Shown: in pieces, positions 42,837-52,348 of the stretch | How positions within the stretch are numbered: position 1 is the stretch's first letter | How the letters are laid out: each line of letters begins with the position of its first letter | Source: Vibrio sp. J1-1 | GTDB lineage: Bacteria > Pseudomonadota > Gammaproteobacteria > Enterobacterales > Vibrionaceae | DNA: 64,000 nt | Assembly (NCBI RefSeq): GCF_021728395.1 | Contig: NZ_JAKKCM010000008.1 | Span: 149,914-213,913 of the forward strand | Direction of reading: 5' to 3' | Program-made: the position numbers and the translations under genes | Notes under the pieces: generated by a model | What the model was told of the DNA's origin: nothing | What the model saw: the letters and a program-made list of their open reading frames with translations, nothing else | The model's database searches: none

Positions 42837-45477
42837 TCAGAACAGTTCTCAAACGTCATACGTGCCAGACATTAAGAGGAGTAAAGGCATATCTCCCCTG
42901 TGGCTGCTGCCGATTTTGACAATGGTTTTAGCCGGCTGGTTGGTGGTGAAGTCGATTCACGATGCAGGTCAGCGCATTCAAATCTACTTTTCCGACGCGG
43001 CAGGTTTAGTCGCAGGCAGAACCACCATCCGTTATCAAGGTATGGAAATCGGTATGGTTCGCGACATTAATCTGACCGAAGATTTGGGTAGCATTTACGT
43101 TGATGCCGATATCTATCCTGAAGCCATCAAACTGCTCAATGAGAACACGCGTTTTTGGCTTGTAAAACCAACCGCTAGCCTCAGTGGTATCTCCGGCTTA
43201 GACGCGCTCGTTTCAGGTAACTACATTTCTATTCAACCAGGCGATAGTGACGAGTTAGAAACCGTTTTCCATGCCCTAGACACTGTTCCGACGGATCTGC
43301 GCGTGACTCAAGGTTTGAACATTAAGCTGACAAGCCGGGATTTGGGTGGCGTCTCGATTGGCTCACAAATCGTTTATAAGAAAATCCCTATTGGTGCGGT
43401 ATACAGCTATCAGTTGGATGATGATGCGAAATCCATCACAATTCAGGCAAACATTCAGGAACAGTATCGCCATATCATTAATGATCGCAGCCGTTTCTGG
43501 AACGTAAGTGGCATTGGAGCAAACATTGGTTTTAGTGGTGTCGACGTTCGTTTAGAGAGCATGAGCGCCCTCATTGGAGGCGCTATCGCGGTGGATTCGC
43601 CTGATGATGGTGAACCTGTAGGTGAAAATACTCAGTTCCGTTTATACAAAGACTTGAAAACAGCTGGACGAGGGATTGCAGTTAAAATTGTACTACCAGA
43701 TGATAACAAAATTAGTGCTGCGGGTGCCCCTATCATGTATCGCGGGCTCGAAATTGGTCAGGTGACCGACTTAAACCTTTCTGAAGGCCGTGAAGTAATC
43801 ATAGCCTCTGCAGCTATACAACCAGCATTCAGTGACATGCTTACAACCGGAACTCGATTTGTTCTTGAAGAGGCAAAGGTTTCTCTTTCCGGTTTCGAAA
43901 ATATCTCTAACCTGGTGCGCGGTAATTATCTGACGATTGTTCCCGGTGAAGGCGAACGCTCTCGTCAGTTCACCGCTATCCGTAAAAATGTATTCAATCA
44001 ACAACAAGAAAAATCGATAGCGATTAGGCTTATTTCTGATAATTCATTTGGTTTGGACAGTGGCGCGAATGTGCTCTATAAAGGCATTGTGGTTGGCTCA
44101 ATTATTAAGGTTGGGTTAGTCGAAGAAGGTCAGCAAGCACAACATGAAGTATACATGGATGTACTCATTGACCACGAATACAAGCACTTAATTAAATCAA
44201 ACAACCGCTTCTACGTCACAGGCAGTGCTTCGGCTGAGCTAACCGAATCTGGACTCAGCGTAACCGTACCGCCAGCGAAACAATTGCTTACCGGCTCGAT
44301 CAGCTTTGTCAGTGCAGGCGCAACGAGCATTCAGAAAGAATATCAACTGTTCCAAAGTGAATCGTTGGCAGAATTGGCGCAATACAACCGCCGTGGCTCT
44401 CAAATTCTTACCCTATTCGCACCTGAATTACCTTCGGTTTCAAAAGGCAGCCCTCTACTCTACCGTAACCTTCCAGTAGGTAGCGTCTCGGATTTCCATT
44501 TGGTTGATGGCGGCGTGGTTATTCACGTGAGTATTGAAAACCGCTTTGCTCACCTTTTAACCTCTCAAACTGTGTTCTGGAACCGTTCAGGTATTGAGAT
44601 TGATGCATCCCTAGCAGGCGTGAGTGTTAAAGCTCATCCTTTAAAATCGGTCATCCAAGGTGGCATTGCCTTTGATTCTGTTCCAGGCGTTGAAAACAAA
44701 ATCGGTGAACGCTGGAAGCTATACGAAGACCAAAAAACAGCACGTAAATTCGGCCGTGTTATATCTCTGACAACAGACGGTACCCAAGAAGTCGTGAAAG
44801 GAATGCCTGTCACATACCAAGGTGTGACTGTGGGTGAAGTAACTCTTGTCGTACCGAACTTCCGACGCAATTTGGTGGAAGTAACGGCGCGTATATTACC
44901 AGAGTACGTATCTGACATTGCCGTAGAAGGTTCTCGTTTTTGGCTTACTGAGCCTGAAATTGGTCTTGGCGGGGTAAAAAACCTTGGCGCGCTGGTTTCA
45001 AAATCCATCAGTGTGAACCCCGGCAAAGGTAACGGAGCCTTTAGTTTCAAGTTAGAAAAACAGTTTGATCAAGTCCATGGTGTGATGTTCACGCTTCAAA
45101 GTGAACAACGCGGCTCAGTACAAGCAGGAACTCCTATTTTGTATCGTCAAATGGAAGTTGGTCAGGTGACCGATGTCCGCTTGGGAGAGTTCGCCGATCG
45201 CATTGTCACAACAATCAAACTAAAACCGGAGTATGCATACCTTGTGCGTCAGAACAGTGTGTTTTGGAATGTGTCTGGTGTCGATGTCTCGATAGGTCTT
45301 ACCGGTGCCAATATCAAAGCTGGAACCATTGATAGTATTGTGCGTGGCGGGATCGCCTTTTCAACGCCTGAACAATCACAAATACTGCCTGCCGCCAAAA
45401 ATGGCCAGACCTTCTTCCTCTACCCTCACGCAGAAGAGAGTTGGCTACAGTGGCGAACGGCAATTCCTAAGCCATAG
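42829..45477 (+). CDS. letB: MCE-family lipid transport tunnel protein LetB (YebT)
   Basis: 882 residues: one N-terminal membrane anchor (SPLWLLPILTMVLAGWLVV) and seven MCE repeats, each with phrases such as G.TTIRYQGMEIGMV, G.QIVYKKIPIGAV, G.PIMYRGLEIGQV and G.PILYRQMEVGQV, followed by a hydrophobic beta-hairpin loop. E. coli LetB has the same seven rings stacked into a tunnel spanning the periplasm. It follows letA with an 8-bp overlap and precedes rsmF, as in E. coli. Confidence 0.95.
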   Translation: MSDQNSSQTSYVPDIKRSKGISPLWLLPILTMVLAGWLVVKSIHDAGQRIQIYFSDAAGLVAGRTTIRYQGMEIGMVRDINLTEDLGSIYVDADIYPEAIKLLNENTRFWLVKPTASLSGISGLDALVSGNYISIQPGDSDELETVFHALDTVPTDLRVTQGLNIKLTSRDLGGVSIGSQIVYKKIPIGAVYSYQLDDDAKSITIQANIQEQYRHIINDRSRFWNVSGIGANIGFSGVDVRLESMSALIGGAIAVDSPDDGEPVGENTQFRLYKDLKTAGRGIAVKIVLPDDNKISAAGAPIMYRGLEIGQVTDLNLSEGREVIIASAAIQPAFSDMLTTGTRFVLEEAKVSLSGFENISNLVRGNYLTIVPGEGERSRQFTAIRKNVFNQQQEKSIAIRLISDNSFGLDSGANVLYKGIVVGSIIKVGLVEEGQQAQHEVYMDVLIDHEYKHLIKSNNRFYVTGSASAELTESGLSVTVPPAKQLLTGSISFVSAGATSIQKEYQLFQSESLAELAQYNRRGSQILTLFAPELPSVSKGSPLLYRNLPVGSVSDFHLVDGGVVIHVSIENRFAHLLTSQTVFWNRSGIEIDASLAGVSVKAHPLKSVIQGGIAFDSVPGVENKIGERWKLYEDQKTARKFGRVISLTTDGTQEVVKGMPVTYQGVTVGEVTLVVPNFRRNLVEVTARILPEYVSDIAVEGSRFWLTEPEIGLGGVKNLGALVSKSISVNPGKGNGAFSFKLEKQFDQVHGVMFTLQSEQRGSVQAGTPILYRQMEVGQVTDVRLGEFADRIVTTIKLKPEYAYLVRQNSVFWNVSGVDVSIGLTGANIKAGTIDSIVRGGIAFSTPEQSQILPAAKNGQTFFLYPHAEESWLQWRTAIPKP

Positions 45478-45510
45478 CTATAATTCCGATGCCATAGTTA
45501 TAAGGTTATC

Positions 45511-45538
45511 AAAAGAGCAGCACTGGCTGCTCTTTTTT
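45511..45538 (+). terminator. letAB terminator
   Basis: A 10-bp stem AAAAGAGCAG (45511-45520) pairs with 45527-45536 and runs into T; 34 bp after the letB stop. Confidence 0.92.
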
Positions 45539-45619
45539 AATCCCCACGTCCGGTCGCTATTCGTTTCTGCGTCGCTTTCGTATATTATTTGCGACAAATT
45601 CTGCTAACGAGATTCCACA

Positions 45620-47056
45620 TTGCATCCTAATGTATACATCCCAGACGCGTTTCTGGAAAAAATCCAAACTATCCTACCTGCTGGTCTTAACATGGAAGAC
45701 TTTATTTCTTCCTGTCAAAAGCCATTACGTAAAAGCATTCGCGTCAACACACTAAAGATAAGTGTCGAATCATTTATCCAACGAGCAGAAGAGAAAGGCT
45801 GGAAACTTTCACCAGTGCCTTGGTGTGAGAGTGGTTTTTGGATTGATGCAGATGAATCACAGGTACCGTTGGGAAACACTGCAGAGCACATGTCTGGATT
45901 ATTCTACATTCAGGAAGCGAGCTCGATGATGCCAGTATCTGCCCTATTCATGAACGATGAAGCTTATCATGCTGTTCTTGATACCGCAGCTGCTCCGGGA
46001 TCAAAAACGACACAAATCGCAGCGCTGATGAACAATGAAGGCGTACTGGTTGCTAATGAATACGCAGCGAGCCGTGTGAAAGTACTGCATGCAAATATTG
46101 AACGATGTGGTGTGCGTAACACCGCGCTCAGTAACTTTGATGGTCGAGTGTTCGGAGGCTGGTTGCCAGAACAGTTCGATGCCGTTTTGCTGGACGCACC
46201 TTGTTCCGGAGAAGGTACTCTGCGTAAAGACGAAGACGCAATGAAAAACTGGTCACAACAATCAGTATTAGACATTGCGGATACGCAAAAAGATTTAATT
46301 GAAAGTGCCTTTCACGCATTAAAACCCGGTGGTGTACTGGTTTATTCAACCTGCACGCTAAGCACGGAAGAAAACCAGCAAGTCTGTCAACACCTAAAAA
46401 ACACCTTTGGTGAAGCTGTTGAGTTTGAGAGCCTGGAAAATCTATTTGAAGATGCTAAAGCCGCTCTTACTGAAGATGGTTTTTTACATATCTTCCCTCA
46501 GGTGTACGATTGTGAGGGCTTCTTCGTCGCACGTATTCGTAAGCACTGTTCAGTGGAAGCGCCGAAGGTGAAAAAGCGCATGGGCAAATTCCCATTTACC
46601 AAAGCGTCGAAAAAAGAATCGACTGAGATTGCTCATCAGCTTCACAAAGCATTAGACATTGAGCTCCCAGATGACAGTGAGGTTTGGCTACGCGATAAAG
46701 ACGTTTGGTTATTCCCGAATGCACTTGAGCCAATGATTGGTGAACTGCGCTTCTCACGAATGGGGATAAAAATCGCCGAAGCACACAAAAACGGATACCG
46801 TTGGCAACATCAGGTTGCTACTGCTCTGGCAACAGGTAAAGAAAGTAATGCTATCGAACTGACAATAGATGAAGCTCGCGAGTGGTATATGGGACGTGAC
46901 GTTCGCCCACAAAATATTCCTGAAGGTACCAAAATCGGTAAAGGCGAAGTTTTTGTCAAATATCAAGGTGCCATCATTGGCTTAGGAAAATGGGTCAGTA
47001 ACCGAATAAAAAATGGTCTTCCAAGAGAATTAGTACGAGATAAAAACTTATTTTAA
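45620..47056 (+). CDS. rsmF: 16S rRNA m5C1407 methyltransferase RsmF
   Basis: 478 residues, collinear with E. coli RsmF (479). The SAM fold has DTAAAPGSKTTQIAA and the RCMT catalytic motifs LLDAPCSGEG (Cys) and YSTCTLS (nucleophile Cys). The C-terminal PUA-like region contains RFSRMGIKIAEAHKNGYRWQH and ends NGLPRELVRDKNLF. It uses a TTG start at 45620, supported by the match of MHPNVYIPDAF to the E. coli N-terminus. No better ATG exists before conserved sequence. An intrinsic terminator follows. Confidence 0.96.
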   Translation: MHPNVYIPDAFLEKIQTILPAGLNMEDFISSCQKPLRKSIRVNTLKISVESFIQRAEEKGWKLSPVPWCESGFWIDADESQVPLGNTAEHMSGLFYIQEASSMMPVSALFMNDEAYHAVLDTAAAPGSKTTQIAALMNNEGVLVANEYAASRVKVLHANIERCGVRNTALSNFDGRVFGGWLPEQFDAVLLDAPCSGEGTLRKDEDAMKNWSQQSVLDIADTQKDLIESAFHALKPGGVLVYSTCTLSTEENQQVCQHLKNTFGEAVEFESLENLFEDAKAALTEDGFLHIFPQVYDCEGFFVARIRKHCSVEAPKVKKRMGKFPFTKASKKESTEIAHQLHKALDIELPDDSEVWLRDKDVWLFPNALEPMIGELRFSRMGIKIAEAHKNGYRWQHQVATALATGKESNAIELTIDEAREWYMGRDVRPQNIPEGTKIGKGEVFVKYQGAIIGLGKWVSNRIKNGLPRELVRDKNLF

Positions 47057-47095
47057 TATTTTTGCTATAGCGATAACTTAACGATAAATAAAAGA

Positions 47096-47126
47096 AAAGC
47101 CATCGTAAACTCGATGGCTTTTTTTA
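47096..47126 (+). terminator. rsmF terminator
   Basis: A 10-bp stem AAAGCCATCG (47096-47105) pairs with 47112-47121, followed by T; 40 bp after the rsmF stop. Confidence 0.92.
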
Positions 47127-47134
47127 TTATGAGT

Positions 47135-47335
47135 ATGAAAGCCGCCCAGCGCTCTAGCGTTCCGAGTGGCCTGTACTAAACTAAATATATCAACTCAGAG
47201 CATTATTACTGCGTCTTCCATATAACTGCACAAATAAGCGCTCAAAAATAAGCGAATAATAAGGTTTTAGCGTAGGCTCCTCGGAGCCATTTCCCCTAGG
47301 CCCAAAAAATGGAAGCGTTTGGGCCGCTTTTTTTC
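47135..47335 (+). ncRNA. Possible small RNA with its own terminator
   Basis: The 250 bp between the rsmF terminator and the convergent S1-domain gene contain no ORF. They do have two stacked hairpins: GGCTC/GAGCC (47275-47288) and a GGCCCAAA/TTTGGGCC stem (47299-47306 with 47318-47325) that runs into GC and seven T (47328-47334). A rightward terminator here serves no known gene, because rsmF already terminated 170 bp earlier. A short transcript is therefore possible. No sRNA family is recognised and the promoter is only guessed. Confidence 0.3.
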
Positions 47336-47375
47336 TCATTTCGAAAAGTTATATTGTAAGTACACTGCCGCCTCG

Positions 47376-48209
47376 CTATGCCAGGCGAATACCGTCTTTT
47401 TCGATAACGATTTTACCTTGCTTGAACAGACCACCAATGGTTTTTTTGTACGTACCTTTACTGGTGCGAAACGCTTCAAAAATCGCTTCTGGAGAAGATT
47501 TATCATTAAGAGGAAGAAAACCGCCCTTCTTCTCTAACTGCTCCATGATCTTGCTTGAAAGGTCATCCATCTTAGCGACCCCCACTTTTTGTAACGCCAG
47601 ATCAATTTTGCCATCTTCACGAATTTGCTTAATAAAACCTTTCAGCTGTTTGCCAATATACAATTTGCCGAAAACATCTGAAGGAAAAATCATACCCCAG
47701 TGTTTACCGTTTACGATCGCTTTGTAGCCAAGCTGACTGCGCTCAGCAATGATCAAATCGACTTGCTGGTTAATTTCGTAGTTGGCTGGTGTTTTATCCA
47801 GCCACTTGTTGAACTTCGTCGTGCCAACAATTCGACCCGACGCTTTATCGGTATACACGTAAACCAAGATCGTTTGACCGGCAGAAAAACGCGTGCGCTG
47901 TTCGCTGAATGGAATGAGCAAATCTTTTTCTTTGATACCCCAATTAACGAAAGCACCCGTATTGCTGACACCTTCGATCTTCATCAGGCCCCATTCACCC
48001 ACTTGAGCAATTGGTGTTTCAATGGTCGCAGCCAGTTGGCTTTCTGAATCAAAGTACAAAAACACGTCGATTTTATCACCAATTTCTGTGCCCTCTGGGA
48101 CATGTTTGTTTGGCAGCAAAACAGAACCGTAATCATCACCATCCAGAAATACGCCAAAATCAGCCTTTTTAATGACTTCTAGGCTGTTAATTTGACCAAT
48201 TTTAATCAT
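47376..48209 (-). CDS. CvfB/YitL-type S1 RNA-binding protein
   Basis: 277 residues. Three S1-like OB domains (IGQINSLEVIKKADFGVFLDG; GLMKIEGVSNTGAFVNWGIKEKDLLIP; LKGFIKQIREDGKIDLAL) precede a C-terminal winged helix (SSPEAIFEAFRTSKGTYKKTIGGL). This matches the conserved virulence factor B family, whose Streptococcus member was solved as an RNA-binding protein. Cytoplasmic. Its exact RNA target is unknown. It is convergent with rsmF and divergent from the gene at 48394. Confidence 0.88.
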   Translation of the reverse strand: MIKIGQINSLEVIKKADFGVFLDGDDYGSVLLPNKHVPEGTEIGDKIDVFLYFDSESQLAATIETPIAQVGEWGLMKIEGVSNTGAFVNWGIKEKDLLIPFSEQRTRFSAGQTILVYVYTDKASGRIVGTTKFNKWLDKTPANYEINQQVDLIIAERSQLGYKAIVNGKHWGMIFPSDVFGKLYIGKQLKGFIKQIREDGKIDLALQKVGVAKMDDLSSKIMEQLEKKGGFLPLNDKSSPEAIFEAFRTSKGTYKKTIGGLFKQGKIVIEKDGIRLA

Positions 48210-48393
48210 TGATTTTGTCTCTTTTTAAATTTACCTGGAATTATACCTAAACTAACAAGAAAATCAGAGAGAAAAGCACATCGCTCTGTTATGCTGTTAT
48301 TGTCTACCCCAATCATTCTCTTAGCAATCTGGTACTTATATAAACCGCACAATTTTCGGGGTAAGAATGCTTTAGCAAAGTCAGGAGCTTTTT

Positions 48394-49746
48394 TTGGTCA
48401 CCCTTGATAAACAAGACTCAATCACATTAAAAATCAGCCATGAGCTAGCAAAAAGTAAAAGTGTCGACCTTGATATTTACTTCTTTGTCCCTGGTGAGCT
48501 TGGCTTAAACGCCGACATCATCAGTGAATCAGAGTTCTACTACACGTCTATCACACAACAGCGCTCCTATTACAGTAAGGAGATTCTGCTTCCTTTGGTT
48601 CACAGCCGACTAGCAAAACGAGGACATCTCTCAAATCAACAATACCGCGTGAGCTTGAGTTTATTCGCCTATCAATACGTCATCGCACTAGATAAAGCCG
48701 TTGCCAGTCTGAATAAACTAGAGAGTAACTCCGCAACGGAAGATGAAGTAGATGAAGTTATCGAATTGGCTATCGCGATTTTAAAACGCCTGCGACGCAG
48801 TATTCCTTTTGAAGAAAACCTAAAACGCTACTACGTTAACATCGATAACTATTTGTCTTGGTACACAGAGCAGAAATTCTTGTCACTCGTTGCTCATTTA
48901 CCGCGAGAAGGCGATTACAGTACGATAAAAAAACGGCTGATTACCCTGTGTGAAAAAGAGCAAGCGCACCGTAAGTTAAATAAATATAACTCACCCAACG
49001 TCGTCGAAGATGTGACGCGGCTCTCCAACAAAATGCGCCTGTTGAGACGTCTTATTGAACACCCTATCGTCTTACGTGAGCAGACGGTCTCGATGGGGAA
49101 AAATATTAAGCGGGCAATAAAAGGCATTGCAACAGGTTTAGTGATGGTAGTCGTGACATCGACTGTGATCCTCGCACGAGACTACCTAGGAGAGATTTCA
49201 GCATCCTTCATTATTGCGATGTCCTTCATCTATGCCTTACGCGAAATTTTTAAAGATGATCTTCGCGATGCCATGTGGCGCTGGATACGCAAAGGAAAGC
49301 CCAAATGGCGTAAGAAGTACATTGACCCGACCACCAAAAAAGTCGTCGGTAAAAAGTTAGAGTGGCTTGACTATAGAACGCTATCTAGCCTGCCTGACAA
49401 GATTCAACAGATCCGTAAAAAACGCGTCGTCCAGCGAGAAGAGAAGATTCTTCACTATCAGGAAAAGACGGAAATGGCGACATCGATGTTTTTAAGTGGC
49501 TATGAGCAAACGCGCGAAACCCTGAACATTAGCTTAAGACCCATTATTAGATTAATGGACAAAGGGTCAAACCGCGTATATCGCTTAAACGAAGGGCAAG
49601 TCACCAAAGAATCGGTTGAGAAACGTCACCTCATCAATGTGATCGTCAAAGAAAACAACCACACTGATGAACCCGTTTACTATCGTTGGAAAGTGGTATT
49701 AAACCGGTCAAAGATAGTGTCGATTGAAAAAATCGAATTGAACTAG
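48394..49746 (+). CDS. Hypothetical two-helix membrane protein (450 aa)
   Basis: The TTG at 48394 is chosen as start because AGGAG lies 7 bp upstream and no ATG precedes the protein-like sequence. Residues ~1-230 are soluble and charged (VDLDIYFFVPGELGLN is distinctive). Two hydrophobic helices follow at ~247-290 (GLVMVVVTSTVILARD and ASFIIAMSFIYALREIF). A second soluble part ends NRSKIVSIEKIELN. I have seen it only as an uncharacterised Vibrio-type protein and cannot name a family. It is monocistronic and ends 16 bp before a convergent gene. Confidence 0.65.
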   Translation: MVTLDKQDSITLKISHELAKSKSVDLDIYFFVPGELGLNADIISESEFYYTSITQQRSYYSKEILLPLVHSRLAKRGHLSNQQYRVSLSLFAYQYVIALDKAVASLNKLESNSATEDEVDEVIELAIAILKRLRRSIPFEENLKRYYVNIDNYLSWYTEQKFLSLVAHLPREGDYSTIKKRLITLCEKEQAHRKLNKYNSPNVVEDVTRLSNKMRLLRRLIEHPIVLREQTVSMGKNIKRAIKGIATGLVMVVVTSTVILARDYLGEISASFIIAMSFIYALREIFKDDLRDAMWRWIRKGKPKWRKKYIDPTTKKVVGKKLEWLDYRTLSSLPDKIQQIRKKRVVQREEKILHYQEKTEMATSMFLSGYEQTRETLNISLRPIIRLMDKGSNRVYRLNEGQVTKESVEKRHLINVIVKENNHTDEPVYYRWKVVLNRSKIVSIEKIELN

Positions 49747-49762
49747 CGAAAATAGTTAACGA

Positions 49763-50260
49763 TTAAGCAGCCTTCTTTTTTTGTTGTGCTGCTTTTTTAA
49801 TAGAAAGCGTCAGGTAAAACTCTGCCATTGGCTCGTCGCCATGAAGAGACGGACAAAGTGCAGTAATTTTCACATCACGATTGATACGCTCACCTGTCTC
49901 TAACGTGTAATCCAGCATTTCGTCGATTAAAGGACCATCATCACAAACAAAATGAACATCGGCTTCTGGTCGTTTTAAAAACTCCGCCTTTACGCCTTTA
50001 AAGGCCAGAGAAATCGGCTCTCCTTTCTCCTGAGCTTTACTCATCGCTAAAAAAGCCCCCGCAACATCTGCCCCAACCGCTAACGCACCGAAATACATGC
50101 TGTTAAGGTGGTTTTTTGTTCTTTTTCGGAGTGGGATTTTCACTTCAACATGCTTATCGTCAATATCAATGATTTTGGGACGACAAAGCCAGATCAATGG
50201 AACTTTAGTGAAACCGAATACTTTCAAGTAGAGGTTTGCGCGACGTACTGCAGATAACAT
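49763..50260 (-). CDS. DUF4442 thioesterase-like (hot-dog) protein
   Basis: 165 residues with the hot-dog pattern of the DUF4442/YiiD-C group: a hydrophobic N-terminus, KIPLRKRTKNHLNSMYFGALAVGADVAGA with the conserved Asn-His-region helix, and later VHFVCDDGPLI. Acyl-CoA or acyl-ACP thioesterase activity is likely but unproved here. The Lys/Ala-rich end (KKAAQQKKKAA) is low complexity. Convergent with the preceding membrane protein gene. The 421-bp gap to aroH contains its promoter. Confidence 0.85.
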   Translation of the reverse strand: MLSAVRRANLYLKVFGFTKVPLIWLCRPKIIDIDDKHVEVKIPLRKRTKNHLNSMYFGALAVGADVAGAFLAMSKAQEKGEPISLAFKGVKAEFLKRPEADVHFVCDDGPLIDEMLDYTLETGERINRDVKITALCPSLHGDEPMAEFYLTLSIKKAAQQKKKAA

Positions 50261-50681
50261 TTTGGTCTCCTTACCAACCTAATCTGACCAGTTAATCAAC
50301 TATACACATGGATGTCAAAGATATGTTAACTAATTATAGATCTGTATACTAAAATCAACGTCATAAACAGTCCAATAGTGACACTGTCACTCGGTCGAGC
50401 TATCGTTTCTATACTGGTTAATTTCACCTGACTTTATCGATAATTAAGACATTGAGGACTATTGCTGTTTTCCCGCTTTGTTCACCACCGCAATGATCAG
50501 TGGCGAATAATGACGTAACTATCTCGTGATAGTATGCTTTCAGGTTGTTATAAAAAAGTAAGAACCGTATAACCGTTTCATGCTATTTGGGATTTAGAGG
50601 CGAAGAATCCCGCGAAACAGTTTATTCCTGCCAGTAATTCCGTTATCTTTACCCCTTCGCAACAGAGAATAAAGCTATAAG
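50261..50681. other. Intergenic region with a matS site and an aroH leader hairpin
   Basis: No gene is seen. It contains a perfect matS motif at 50378-50390 and a 6-bp hairpin GGGATT/AATCCC at about 50590-50612 in front of aroH. Short leader ORFs are present but none is rich in Trp, Tyr or Phe codons, so classical attenuation is not supported. Confidence 0.5.
50378..50390. promoter_or_regulatory. matS site (MatP binding)
   Basis: GTGACACTGTCAC fits GTGACRNYGTCAC perfectly. MatP, encoded at 15481-15930, binds such sites to organise the Ter macrodomain. Confidence 0.85.
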
Positions 50682-51734
50682 ATGCCTATAAAAACAGATG
50701 AATTGAGAACCCAGCCTTTGGGTCCAATGCCTACCCCAGCGGAGCTAGGTAGTGAATATCCTATAACGGATGACGTTGCAGACCGTATTGCTCAATCTCG
50801 CCGTCAGATTGAAAAAATCTTAACGGGGGAAGATAAGCGTCTTCTTGCGATCGTTGGCCCTTGTTCTGTCCATGACACAGAAGCCGCGATTGACTATGCA
50901 ACGCGCCTAAGCGCAATCCAGGATAAGTACAAAGATGAGCTATTTATTGTCATGCGTACTTACTTTGAAAAACCGCGTACAGTTGTGGGTTGGAAAGGCT
51001 TAATTACCGACCCAAACCTTGACGGTTCTTATGCGTTAGAAGCTGGCCTTCATAAAGCGCGTAAACTGCTACTGGATATCAACAAGCTTGGTCTTGCCAC
51101 CGCTACTGAGTTTCTTGATATGATTACCGGTCAATACATTGCGGACCTAATTACTTGGGGCGCTATCGGTGCGCGTACCACTGAATCTCAAATTCACAGA
51201 GAAATGGCATCTGCACTTTCGTGCCCAGTTGGCTTTAAGAATGGTACCAACGGTAATGTGAAAATAGCGATTGATGCGATTCGTGCATCTAAAGCATCAC
51301 ACTACTTCTACTCTCCAGATAAGCATGGTCGTATGACGGTTTATCGCACAAGTGGTAATCCATTCGGTCATATTATTTTACGTGGGGGCGAAAAAGGTCC
51401 AAACTTTGACGAAGCTTCAATTAAGCAAGCTTGTGACGCGCTAGCCGAATTTGATCTACCGCAACGCCTAATTGTCGATTTCAGTCATGCTAATTGCCAA
51501 AAGCAACACAGAAAGCAGCTAGATGTTGCTAAAGATATCTGCCAACAAATACAGGCTGGCAGTACACGCGTTGCAGGCATTATGGCCGAGAGCTTCATCA
51601 TTGAAGGCAACCAGCCAATGACCGACATCAATAACCTGACATACGGGCAATCAATCACTGACCCATGTCTGAGTTGGGAAGACACAGTGACTATGCTAGA
51701 TATGCTGGCAGACGCTGTAAAATCCTCTAAGTAA
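50682..51734 (+). CDS. aroH: DAHP synthase, AroH (tryptophan-type) isozyme
   Basis: 350 residues, class I 3-deoxy-7-phosphoheptulonate synthase, which condenses PEP and erythrose-4-phosphate as the first shikimate step. GPCSVHD, MRTYFEKPRTVVGWKGL, GARTTESQIHRE and VGFKNGTNG are the PEP and metal-site motifs. Of the three E. coli isozymes it is nearest AroH: TDELRT at the N-terminus, SRRQIEKILTGEDKRLL, TATEFLDMITGQ, and SPDKHGRMT. Some Vibrio annotations call it aroG. Feedback specificity for Trp is inferred from this similarity. yajQ follows 28 bp later. Confidence 0.9.
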   Translation: MPIKTDELRTQPLGPMPTPAELGSEYPITDDVADRIAQSRRQIEKILTGEDKRLLAIVGPCSVHDTEAAIDYATRLSAIQDKYKDELFIVMRTYFEKPRTVVGWKGLITDPNLDGSYALEAGLHKARKLLLDINKLGLATATEFLDMITGQYIADLITWGAIGARTTESQIHREMASALSCPVGFKNGTNGNVKIAIDAIRASKASHYFYSPDKHGRMTVYRTSGNPFGHIILRGGEKGPNFDEASIKQACDALAEFDLPQRLIVDFSHANCQKQHRKQLDVAKDICQQIQAGSTRVAGIMAESFIIEGNQPMTDINNLTYGQSITDPCLSWEDTVTMLDMLADAVKSSK

Positions 51735-51762
51735 TTAATAACAAGATAATCAAGGAATCTTC

Positions 51763-52245
51763 ATGCCATCGTTTGATATTGTTTCAGAAATCGATACGGT
51801 TGAACTACGTAACGCCGTTGATAACGCTAACCGTGAATTGTCTACTCGTTTCGATTTCCGCAATGTAAATGCGAGCTTTGAGCTAGTAGAAGAAAATGTG
51901 AAAGTGTCCGCTGAAGGTGAATTTCAGCTTAAACAGATGCGTGAAATTTTACGCGGTCACCTAGCAAAACGTAATATCGATGCCAATGCTATGGATTCTC
52001 AAAAACCTGAAGCAACGGGCAGAAACTGGCATCAGAACATCGTGTTCCACCAAGGTATCGATACGCCAACCGCGAAAAAGCTGGTTAAGTTAATCAAAGA
52101 CGCGAAGCTGAAAGTACAAGCTTCAATCCAAGGCGATAAAGTACGTGTTACGGGTAAAAAACGTGATGACTTACAGGCAACCATGGCAGCTATTCGTGAA
52201 GCAGAGCTAGGTCTACCTTTTCAGTTCAATAACTTCCGTGATTAG
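51763..52245 (+). CDS. yajQ: YajQ family nucleotide-binding protein
   Basis: 160 residues, full length for DUF520/Yaj[21 protein letters not shown] at the start, STRFDFRN in the core, and [20 protein letters not shown] near the end. The fold is two RNP-like domains. Members bind nucleotides or RNA, and some bind cyclic di-GMP. It starts 28 bp after aroH on the same strand and is followed by a terminator, so it is probably cotranscribed with aroH. Confidence 0.94.
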   Translation: MPSFDIVSEIDTVELRNAVDNANRELSTRFDFRNVNASFELVEENVKVSAEGEFQLKQMREILRGHLAKRNIDANAMDSQKPEATGRNWHQNIVFHQGIDTPTAKKLVKLIKDAKLKVQASIQGDKVRVTGKKRDDLQATMAAIREAELGLPFQFNNFRD

Positions 52246-52297
52246 TGCTCATTAATGATTAAAACCTTGCGTAATAATCATTAACACTGCAAATACT

Positions 52298-52330
52298 AAA
52301 CGCCGACGAGTGATCGTCGGCGTTTCTGTT
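52298..52330. terminator. Terminator between yajQ and the siroheme synthase gene
   Basis: A perfect 12-bp stem (52298-52309 with 52314-52325), loop GTGA, in the convergent gap. The flanking sequence gives short A and T runs, so it can serve both genes. Confidence 0.85.
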
Positions 52331-52348
52331 TGTGCTAATGAGGGGCTT

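Noticed and set aside
50322-50336. TrpR-like operator upstream of aroH (TATGTTAACTAA)
   Set aside because: Only the central GTTAAC and two flanking bases fit, and it is about 350 bp from the gene.
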